Virus record (IMG/VR): IMGVR_UViG_3300037882_000612
Coordinates: 1 to 24,298 of that record
Direction: 5' to 3' (one strand)
DNA from: a virus
Length of the DNA: 24,298 bases
Shown here: one piece after another, positions 14,987-20,245 of the stretch
Layout: each line of letters begins with the position of its first letter
Position numbering within the stretch: position 1 is the first letter of the stretch
Notes under the pieces: model-generated
Database searches by the model: none
Told to the model about the DNA's origin: nothing
The model's input: the letters and a program-made list of their open reading frames with translations, nothing else
Translations under genes and position numbers: made by a program

Positions 14987-16189
14987 TTAATCTAATCCAC
15001 TTGTAAAAATCTGCTCAACCACCGCATAAGTTCCAGCGTCATTAATGTGATCCAAACCACTCGTTTTGTCAGGTAGTCCATTATTGTATGTTTGTTGACT
15101 CAAAGCTTCCGAGTAGTTGGGACACATTTCCAAATTTACAAAATATTTTCCATCTTCTAACGCTTTATTTACTGAGCGTACACGGTTTAATATTTCAGGG
15201 TTTTTTCTTCTAATAGTTACAATAAAATTATATTTTTCATCGGTAATAATATCATAGTCCGAAAGTCCTGCTGTATTCCTATTCCTGCAACTTGCATCAG
15301 GATTAATTTCTATTTGATTGCGTGGGTATTTCAGTCGTATAGCATCACATAAATCAAAAGTGTTATAAATCTTAACGAACTCATCAACGGCTATTAATTG
15401 ACCGTTACGAATAACGTGTACAATTGCGTGCATATTTCCCACGTTAAAATCCATTCCTATATAAAGATTTTCGTTAAGCTCAACAATAGCACTACTATTA
15501 TGTAATTCCCTATTATAAGACTTGTAAACTGATCCACTTGTAAGGTTGCAAAACTCCCCGTTGATATAAGCAGTTAACTCCTCGATAGTGTACTGAGCCG
15601 TTAATGTTTCGATGTAGTCATCAGGTAAATAAGGATTATCTAAAGTCTTAGCTTTAATTAAATACTTCTCATCTGTCTTTTCTTTTACTGCAAAGTTATA
15701 CAGGAAATTAAAACCCTCAGGCGTACTAACTAAATCTATGGCATTCTTTTTACCTGCTGGGTCTATTTGCCTATTACGAGCAATAATTTTATTAAACACT
15801 GCCTTTGCTTTTCCTTTTGGTAAAATGTCAATCTCATCAATTATAGCGTAGAAAGTTTCATAACCTACAATTGTTTCAGGTTTAGTCATATTTCTAAGTA
15901 ATATGCTGCCGTACTTTGTTCTAAATACCTTTTCGCTAGAATTGTATTTATATTCGATTCCGTGATCCTCAAAAAATTGTTGAAATCTAGGTACTGCAAT
16001 ATCATTAATTAATGGGTAGTTAGGAAGATAATAACCAACGTTTAGATTACGCGGTGTAGTCATTAGTTTAACTGATGCCTTACATACAGCAGCCTCAGTT
16101 TTACCCGAACCAAATCCAGCTACTAGAACGGTGTGTTTAGCGTCCGAAAAAATAAACTCTTCTTGATGTACTAGCAATTTAAGTTCCAT
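14987..16189 (-). CDS. terL: Terminase large subunit (ATPase-nuclease)
   Basis: A 400-aa DNA packaging motor. The Walker A motif is GFGSGKT (residues 25-31) and Walker B is AIIDEID (about 115-121). The C-terminal RNase H-like nuclease shows IGMDFNVG (Asp near 245), NPDAS and a final DHINDAG acidic motif near 380. It would pump DNA into the prohead through the portal and cut concatemers. At 400 aa it is compact but complete. It overlaps the small-subunit gene by 11 nt. It is the most reliable marker that this is a tailed-phage genome. Confidence 0.95.
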   Translation of the reverse strand: MELKLLVHQEEFIFSDAKHTVLVAGFGSGKTEAAVCKASVKLMTTPRNLNVGYYLPNYPLINDIAVPRFQQFFEDHGIEYKYNSSEKVFRTKYGSILLRNMTKPETIVGYETFYAIIDEIDILPKGKAKAVFNKIIARNRQIDPAGKKNAIDLVSTPEGFNFLYNFAVKEKTDEKYLIKAKTLDNPYLPDDYIETLTAQYTIEELTAYINGEFCNLTSGSVYKSYNRELHNSSAIVELNENLYIGMDFNVGNMHAIVHVIRNGQLIAVDEFVKIYNTFDLCDAIRLKYPRNQIEINPDASCRNRNTAGLSDYDIITDEKYNFIVTIRRKNPEILNRVRSVNKALEDGKYFVNLEMCPNYSEALSQQTYNNGLPDKTSGLDHINDAGTYAVVEQIFTSGLD

Positions 16190-16448
16190 CTGCTCGACTT
16201 ATTTTGATTTCAAATATTTGATTGTCTTGTACTTGTTCTACTATTTGTTTAGGCATTCCGTAACGGTAATTTAACCACGTTTTTTGAGCTGTAACGTCTC
16301 CGCTTTCAACTTTTAACGCTAGAGCTTGCCAAACCTCAACGGGAGCTAAAACGGCATCCATTTGCTCTATTAGCTTTATTTCATCTATCTTAGGCTTTCT
16401 GCCTGCATTTTTATTGCCTCCGTTGTTTTTTCTTCCATCTTCTTTCAT
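16179..16448 (-). CDS. terS: Terminase small subunit
   Basis: An 89-aa protein with a basic, Asn/Gly/Lys-rich N-terminus (RKNNGGNKNAGRKPK) and a helical core. It includes VWQALALKVESGDVTAQKTW and a LNYRYGMPKQIVEQ motif shared by many Bacteroidetes-phage small terminases and KGG-like packaging proteins. It probably recognises the packaging site on viral DNA and regulates the large subunit, with which it overlaps by 11 nt. It is the first gene of the late region, right after a terminator, a TAATTTTG box and a palindrome. Confidence 0.8.
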   Translation of the reverse strand: MKEDGRKNNGGNKNAGRKPKIDEIKLIEQMDAVLAPVEVWQALALKVESGDVTAQKTWLNYRYGMPKQIVEQVQDNQIFEIKISRADGT

Positions 16449-16452
16449 AAAA

Positions 16453-16474
16453 AATCATTAATGATTCAAAATTA
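16453..16474 (-). promoter_or_regulatory. Candidate late promoter and palindromic operator before terS
   Basis: A -7 match TAATTTTG (16467-16474 on the minus strand) directly abuts a perfect 14-bp palindrome AATCATTAATGATT (16453-16466), which ends 4 nt from the terS ATG. The palindrome would cover the transcription start, as a repressor or activator site would. A clear -33 TTG element is not seen. In RNA the palindrome could instead hide the start codon region. Confidence 0.4.
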
Positions 16475-16481
16475 CAAAAAA

Positions 16482-16507
16482 AATCCTTTAAAATTACTTA
16501 AAGGATT
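16482..16507 (-). terminator. Intrinsic terminator between early and late genes
   Basis: The arms 16482-16491 and 16498-16507 (AATCCTTTAA/TTAAAGGATT, 10 bp, 6-nt loop) run into TTTTTTTTG on the minus strand. It closes the replication and small-gene operon just before terS. Confidence 0.75.
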
Positions 16508-16578
16508 AAATTAATAAAAATTACAATAAAAAGCCAAAAATACAAAAGTCCTATTTTAATTTTTGTTTGTGGTGTCAT
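16498..16578 (-). CDS. Tiny membrane protein (26 aa)
   Basis: A 26-codon frame begins at the ATG at 16578-16576, overlapping the TGA of the 64-aa gene as ATGA. The product has a charged N-terminus (MTPQTKIKIG) and a single membrane-spanning stretch (LLYFWLFIVIFINLIL) reaching the C-terminus. The stop codon lies at the base of the terminator stem. The overlap and clean hydrophobic segment support translation, although the size makes chance possible. A one-span inhibitor or lysis/exclusion peptide is a guess; the function is unknown. Confidence 0.5.
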   Translation of the reverse strand: MTPQTKIKIGLLYFWLFIVIFINLIL

Positions 16579-16769
16579 AATTTAGTTTCTTTTTTAAATA
16601 TTTCTAAAAGTTGTTCTATTGATATACTGCCTTTTACATTTTCGTTTCTCGAATCTGTTACCCACTCAGCAAACTCAATAGCGTATTCATTTGCAATTTT
16701 TTCTAAACTATCTAATTTGCTTTTATAGAACAAATCGGTTGCTTCTACTATTTTATCTCTTAATGTCAT
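16575..16769 (-). CDS. Small helical phage protein (64 aa)
   Basis: A 64-aa, acidic, mostly helical protein (TLRDKIVEATDLFYKSKLDS, EQLLEIFKKETKL) without known motifs. It resembles small phage proteins of unknown role often found in early operons, with a FAEWVTDSRNENVK centre and a short C-terminal helix. Its start overlaps the stop region of the 45-aa gene by 17 nt and its stop overlaps the 26-aa ORF as ATGA. It is probably an early host-interacting or regulatory protein. Confidence 0.7.
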   Translation of the reverse strand: MTLRDKIVEATDLFYKSKLDSLEKIANEYAIEFAEWVTDSRNENVKGSISIEQLLEIFKKETKL

Positions 16770-16890
16770 ATCTATCTACTTTTTTATTTTTATTTAATTC
16801 CGCTAGTTGTTTTGCTTTTTCTCGATTTTCATAAGGCTCATCGAAGATATAGACTTTTTTTGTTTCGGGATTCCTTTTTTTTATTCTCAT
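16753..16890 (-). CDS. Small basic protein (45 aa)
   Basis: An ATG at 16890, 4 nt past the stop of the exported 48-aa gene, opens a 45-codon frame. The protein is very Lys/Arg rich (MRIKKRNPETKKVYIFDEPY; NREKAKQLAELNKNKKVD) and reads as a strand followed by a helix. It overlaps the 64-aa gene by 17 nt. The tight spacing on both sides makes it a likely real gene; the charge suggests nucleic acid or protein binding, with no family assigned. Confidence 0.6.
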   Translation of the reverse strand: MRIKKRNPETKKVYIFDEPYENREKAKQLAELNKNKKVDRYDIKR

Positions 16891-16894
16891 ACTA

Positions 16895-17041
16895 CTACTC
16901 AAATATTATTGATATTCCTATTTTTGCTCCGTTAAAAGTATCAGCTCCTAGCATCCAATTTGATGAAACAAACTGATGATACACCCCTGTTTGGCTAAAT
17001 GCGAAAACAGGTAATAATAATGTTATTAATATATTTTTCAT
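16895..17041 (-). CDS. Tiny exported protein with signal peptide (48 aa)
   Basis: A 48-aa product whose ATG (17041-17039) overlaps the TGA of the 122-aa gene as ATGA. The N-terminus MKNILITLLLPVFAFSQ is a textbook flavobacterial signal peptide with cleavage expected after AFS or AFSQ, leaving about 31 residues (TGVYHQFVSSNWMLGAD and a strand-like GAKIGISIIFE end). Export to the periplasm or outer membrane is inferred. The mature part resembles one or two outer-membrane beta-strands. A role in superinfection exclusion or receptor masking would fit a small exported phage protein, but this is speculative. Confidence 0.6.
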   Translation of the reverse strand: MKNILITLLLPVFAFSQTGVYHQFVSSNWMLGADTFNGAKIGISIIFE

Positions 17042-17406
17042 AACTTTTCTATTTTATATTTTTCTACCCAAAACTCAATCAAATTAAACGGTATTGTTTC
17101 AATTGTATAAGGCTTAACATCTTCCTCTTGATTCTCATTAATCTTTTTTACAATGTATTCCTCAATATCTAAACCTTTTTTAAACGTCCTAACCTTTTCT
17201 ATATGGTTTTTTTGCACGTACAACTGCAATCTCTCTCTGTTTGATGTTCTATGTCGTCCTGCTGTTTTTTCTTCGATTACAGAGCCTATTTTGAAAGGAA
17301 TGTTTTTTTGAATAAACTTGCAATACAAAGAATGATACCCTATACTTTCGGGCGTGTAAATATTCCCGTTGTGATCTATATTTAAATTTTCAATTACTTT
17401 TATCAT
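17038..17406 (-). CDS. Hypothetical protein (122 aa)
   Basis: A 122-aa protein with mixed strands and helices: IKVIENLNIDHNGNIYTPES at the start, a basic centre (EKTAGRHRTSNRERLQLYVQ) and an acidic helical end (EFWVEKYKIEKL). The Arg-rich centre could touch nucleic acid. No known family is recognised. Its ATG shares a base with the preceding TAA (TAATG) and its stop overlaps the next ATG, so it is firmly in the coupled operon. Confidence 0.65.
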   Translation of the reverse strand: MIKVIENLNIDHNGNIYTPESIGYHSLYCKFIQKNIPFKIGSVIEEKTAGRHRTSNRERLQLYVQKNHIEKVRTFKKGLDIEEYIVKKINENQEEDVKPYTIETIPFNLIEFWVEKYKIEKL

Positions 17407-17492
17407 TATTTATAAATGTTTGGAGTTATTAAATGAATTGCTATTATTATAGCGATTGTTAAAACTGCGATTATTTTTTCTGATGTTTTCAT
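17406..17492 (-). CDS. Tiny membrane protein (28 aa)
   Basis: A 28-aa frame runs from the ATG at 17492 (2 nt after the preceding stop) to a TAA that shares its last base with the next ATG. The sequence MKTSEKIIAVLTIAIIIAIH has a short charged start and one membrane-spanning helix, ending in LITPNIYK. Exact joints on both sides in an otherwise gap-free operon support it as a gene. The function is unknown. Confidence 0.6.
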   Translation of the reverse strand: MKTSEKIIAVLTIAIIIAIHLITPNIYK

Positions 17493-17494
17493 GA

Positions 17495-17662
17495 TTAGAT
17501 TTGTTTTAGTATTTTGTTAAATAAATTGTTTGCTTTTCTTTCTGTACTAACACAACCGTAAATTACATCCGAAGTTCCAAATTCTTGTTTTGCTACAATC
17601 ATATAAGTATTTCTTCCGTTAAATGTGATTGAAATTCCGTTTTGTTCTTTTATAGTTGTCAT
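17495..17662 (-). CDS. Hypothetical protein (54 aa), start corrected
   Basis: A 54-aa protein starting MTTIKEQNGISITFNGRNTY with a strand-rich core (MIVAKQEFGTSDVIYGCVST) and a C-terminal helix (KANNLFNKILKQI). The open frame can be extended upstream with a GTG start at 17734, but a promoter match (TTG, 19 nt, TATCTTTG at 17683-17712) lies in that extension and the ATG at 17662 sits 20 nt past the -7 box, so the shorter form is preferred. Function unknown. Confidence 0.65.
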   Translation of the reverse strand: MTTIKEQNGISITFNGRNTYMIVAKQEFGTSDVIYGCVSTERKANNLFNKILKQI

Positions 17663-17682
17663 ATTCTTTTTATTTGTTGGGT

Positions 17683-17712
17683 CAAAGATACAACAACTAT
17701 TTACATTTACAA
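17683..17712 (-). promoter_or_regulatory. Bacteroidetes-type promoter
   Basis: The minus strand shows TTG (17710-17712), a 19-nt spacer and TATCTTTG (17683-17690), matching the flavobacterial TTG-N17-23-TAnnTTTG form. It drives the 54-aa gene and the small-gene run down to the terminator at 16482-16507, independently of the helicase operon. Confidence 0.55.
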
Positions 17713-17733
17713 CTCTAAATATTAATTTTAACA

Positions 17734-17937
17734 CTATTTTAACATACTTCCATAATTAAACTGGTCCAGTTCAGTTTGCAACTCCTTTACTTTTTTATGG
17801 TCGCCTTTGTTTATCGCTTCTCTAATTAAAATAGGTAGTTTTAGTGGTCTATCAGCTATTGCGTTGTATTTTGAGCATTCTGTTTTTCCGTGTTGCTTGC
17901 AAAGGTTGGAGCAATGACGGCAGTTAATGTTTTTCAT
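17734..17937 (-). CDS. Small Cys-rich, probable zinc-binding protein (67 aa)
   Basis: A 67-aa protein whose N-terminus carries four cysteines plus a histidine (INCRHCSNLCKQHGKTECSK; C6, C9, C13, C21), a plausible small zinc site. The rest is helical (LPILIREAINKGDHKKVKEL, QTELDQFNYGSMLK). It overlaps the VRR-NUC gene by 14 nt. Zinc-ribbon-like phage proteins of this size often bind nucleic acid or RNA polymerase; here that is only a guess. Confidence 0.65.
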   Translation of the reverse strand: MKNINCRHCSNLCKQHGKTECSKYNAIADRPLKLPILIREAINKGDHKKVKELQTELDQFNYGSMLK

Positions 17938-18184
17938 AGTTTTTTTCGTAGTCTGTCCAAATTAATACTTCAAATCCTTTTTCTCTTAATTGTTTTATCC
18001 TTATTTTTTGTATTTCGCTAAGTATTCCAATTGTTTGTTTTACTTCAATAAACTTAACTACACCGTTACGCAATGCCATTAGATCAGGTATCCCGACCAT
18101 ACTTGTTCGTATCAGTTTAATTACTTCCCAACCTTCTTTTTCGAGTTTCTTTTTAATCTTAGTTTGGATTTTGTTTTCTAACAT
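17924..18184 (-). CDS. VRR-NUC domain nuclease
   Basis: An 86-aa stand-alone VRR-NUC nuclease of the PD-(D/E)XK superfamily. It shows an early acidic residue E3, the core GIPDLM (D34) and IEVK (E47, K49), then a Q-containing helix (SEIQKIRIKQLREKGFEVL). The length is typical for phage VRR-NUC proteins, which process branched or replicating DNA, often beside an SNF2-like helicase. That partner is the immediately preceding gene, which it overlaps by 7 nt. Confidence 0.9.
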   Translation of the reverse strand: MLENKIQTKIKKKLEKEGWEVIKLIRTSMVGIPDLMALRNGVVKFIEVKQTIGILSEIQKIRIKQLREKGFEVLIWTDYEKNYEKH

Positions 18185-19398
18185 TTTAAGTCTTTTTTAA
18201 ATTGTGATAGTGTGTAGTTTTTTTTATTCATAATTGCTTTGTAAATGTAGCTTTCAATTCCGCCTTTAGCAAACAACCAAAATATATTATTTTCTTTTCG
18301 TTCCATTGTGGTCAGTCTGTCTCTACTCTGCCAATAAGAAGTTGCTGAAAAGTCTGGCGTTAAATAAAAAAGATATTCAGCATTTTTTAAACTTATGCCC
18401 TCACGACCCGAAACAATTTGTAAGGCTATATTTTTATTTGAATTATCGAACGTTTCAAGATCAAAACAAATCTTATCTCCAAAAAACTTTTGTATCATTT
18501 CTTTCTCGGCTTGAAACTTGTAAAAAATAGCTATTTTATTTACTCCAAAATTATCTTGAATGTAATATAACTTACTCATATCTAAAATCTCAGCATTACC
18601 GCTATCTAAAATAACCGTCCCACTATACAATTGATGTAATTTGCTCATCATTTTTGCACCTGTATCCGCAATAATCAAATCGTTTTTACCTTCGAATACT
18701 TTATCTTTTTTTAGCTTTTCTGTTATCTTATAAGTTATCGGAAGCATATCAATATAAATAACCGTTTCATTTACGCTTGTCGTGAATCCTGCTTGCTCTT
18801 GGGTAAATGAAATCATATATTTATCAGTTACTTTTTTTATTAGTTCTTGATTAGCATCTGAGTAGTCATTTACTTCCGCATAGCCTAAATACTTCTTTTT
18901 AATGGTTACGTAATCATTTGCCCATTTATAAAAATTAGCGTATTTAAAAGGTGTATAAGCACTAAGCCAAAACTGATGATATATTTGTGAGTAACTCTCT
19001 GGTGTTGGTGTACCACTTAAAAACACCATTGGCAATAAACTAAACTTTTGTTTAATGAATTTAGTACCGTTGTTAGGTTTTGGAAACGCACCGTTTCTGT
19101 GGTGCTCATCGCTTATCACAAAATCAAAATCACCTTTTACTAAATGCAAACTTTCGTTATTTATAACGGTTATTTCAAAAGTAAATCCGAAATCTTTATA
19201 ATCATTTAAAATTGATTTTATTGCTTTTTTCTTTGTGAGAAACAAAACATTTTTAGCACCGTAAATTTGAGCAGTATTCAATGAAGTTAATGTTTTGCCT
19301 GTTCTTACTTCCATCGCCAAATAAACTATTTTTAATTCTTTTAAAATAGTTACTGCTTTATTTGAAATTTCTATTTGATAATCTCTAAGTTGTTTCAT
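18178..19398 (-). CDS. SNF2/DEAD-like phage helicase
   Basis: A 406-aa superfamily 2 ATPase. The motifs in order are a Q-like start (LRDYQIEISNKAV), Walker A EVRTGKTLTS (G34-K35-T36), motif Ia region VLFLTKKKAI, motif II DEHH (97-100), motif III SGTPTPESY and, in the second domain, IALQIVSGREGISLKNAEYL (motif V) and SYWQSRDRL (motif VI with the arginine finger). It is shorter than cellular SNF2 proteins but complete, as in many phage replication operons. It probably unwinds or remodels DNA with the adjacent VRR-NUC nuclease. It overlaps the T5orf172-like gene by 14 nt. Confidence 0.85.
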   Translation of the reverse strand: MKQLRDYQIEISNKAVTILKELKIVYLAMEVRTGKTLTSLNTAQIYGAKNVLFLTKKKAIKSILNDYKDFGFTFEITVINNESLHLVKGDFDFVISDEHHRNGAFPKPNNGTKFIKQKFSLLPMVFLSGTPTPESYSQIYHQFWLSAYTPFKYANFYKWANDYVTIKKKYLGYAEVNDYSDANQELIKKVTDKYMISFTQEQAGFTTSVNETVIYIDMLPITYKITEKLKKDKVFEGKNDLIIADTGAKMMSKLHQLYSGTVILDSGNAEILDMSKLYYIQDNFGVNKIAIFYKFQAEKEMIQKFFGDKICFDLETFDNSNKNIALQIVSGREGISLKNAEYLFYLTPDFSATSYWQSRDRLTTMERKENNIFWLFAKGGIESYIYKAIMNKKNYTLSQFKKDLKC

Positions 19399-19909
19399 AA
19401 GTTATTTTTTTAATTTCTTTTATCCATAAATGAATAGTTTGTCTTGTTATTCCTAAATCCTTTGCGGTTTGCATTCTATTCAAATAAGGATTTTTATTAA
19501 AAAGATCGATAAATATATTTTTTGCTTCCTCTTTACTTAAAGCAACCATTTCAGTATTTATTTTTTTATTTAAATTAATTTTATTTGCCCAAGCTATTTG
19601 AAATTCGTTTCTGTCTTTTATATCTTCAATACTTGAATAAAAATTAACTTCATTAATAACATCTTCTTCAGATATTTCAAACCATTCTCCTAATAATCTT
19701 TTATTTGCATATTTTAAGTGCAATTTAGTTTCTATTAATTTAGATTCATTAGTTTGAATAAAACCTAATATTTCACTACCATAAGGCGCATAAGTTTTAA
19801 ACTGATTAAATCTATCAATAGGACTTTCATTTGTAGAATATCCAATTTTCACAGGTGACAAACCTATATGTCTAAAAAAGTAAACACATCCTTTTTTTAA
19901 ATCTTCCAT
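19385..19909 (-). CDS. T5orf172 (GIY-YIG-like) domain protein with C-terminal HTH
   Basis: A 174-aa protein. Residues 5-85 match the T5orf172/MUG113 branch of the GIY-YIG superfamily: CVYFFRHIGLSPVKIGYS, an Arg in DRF, ESKLIETKLHLKYANKRLLG and EWF. Residues about 138-168 form a helix-turn-helix (NRMQTAKDLGITRQTIHLW). This HTH is like that at the end of the primase (NKSEAAELLGVSRVTIGKW). The gene lies just past the TTTACA/TGTAAA array, so it may bind those sites as a regulator or origin-binding nuclease. Whether the GIY-YIG part still cleaves DNA cannot be told by eye. Confidence 0.8.
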   Translation of the reverse strand: MEDLKKGCVYFFRHIGLSPVKIGYSTNESPIDRFNQFKTYAPYGSEILGFIQTNESKLIETKLHLKYANKRLLGEWFEISEEDVINEVNFYSSIEDIKDRNEFQIAWANKINLNKKINTEMVALSKEEAKNIFIDLFNKNPYLNRMQTAKDLGITRQTIHLWIKEIKKITYETT

Positions 19910-19929
19910 TTTTTTTATATTTATGTAAT

Positions 19930-20245
19930 TTTACAGTTGTAAATTTAGTAATTTACACCAAATAAAACTAATTTATATTTATTTATTTTTATAATTTAAG
20001 TGTAAACTAAGTTGTAAACCAATTGTAAACCTAGTTTACAGTAAAAAGTCAATATTTACAAGGCTTTACAAGGTAATTGTAAACTGTAAACCACTTTTTT
20101 GTAAATAATTTATTTTTTTTATTTTATTTTATTTTTATAAATAACCATGTTTACAATGTTTACAGTTTACAATTGATTTTAAGTATTTGTTTTTTAATAA
20201 GTTAACTGTTTTTAAATTGTAAACCTAGTTTACAATTGGTTTACA
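19930..20245. repeat. Array of TTTACA/TGTAAA sites, candidate origin or operator cluster
   Basis: The gap between the primase and the T5orf172 gene contains 18 copies of TTTACA or its complement TGTAAA, most as GTTTACA/TGTAAAC, often 9-12 bp apart (one helical turn). They are clustered at 19930-19957, 20001-20105, 20150-20171 and 20218-20245. Two exact inverted pairs TGTAAACCTAGTTTACA lie at 20024-20040 and 20218-20234; the second extends to a 23-bp palindrome (20215-20237). Another pair TTTACAGTTGTAAA is at 19930-19943. A T-rich stretch with almost no G or C lies at 20106-20140, a possible unwinding element. The last site overlaps the primase stop codon. No coding frame is evident here. Confidence 0.85.

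Noticed and set aside
18306-18530. Plus-strand 74-codon ORF over the helicase
   Set aside because: It is antisense to conserved helicase motifs V and VI and has no supporting features.
19930-20245. CRISPR-like array
   Set aside because: The repeated unit is only 6-7 bp with irregular spacing and mixed orientation; no long repeats or spacers.
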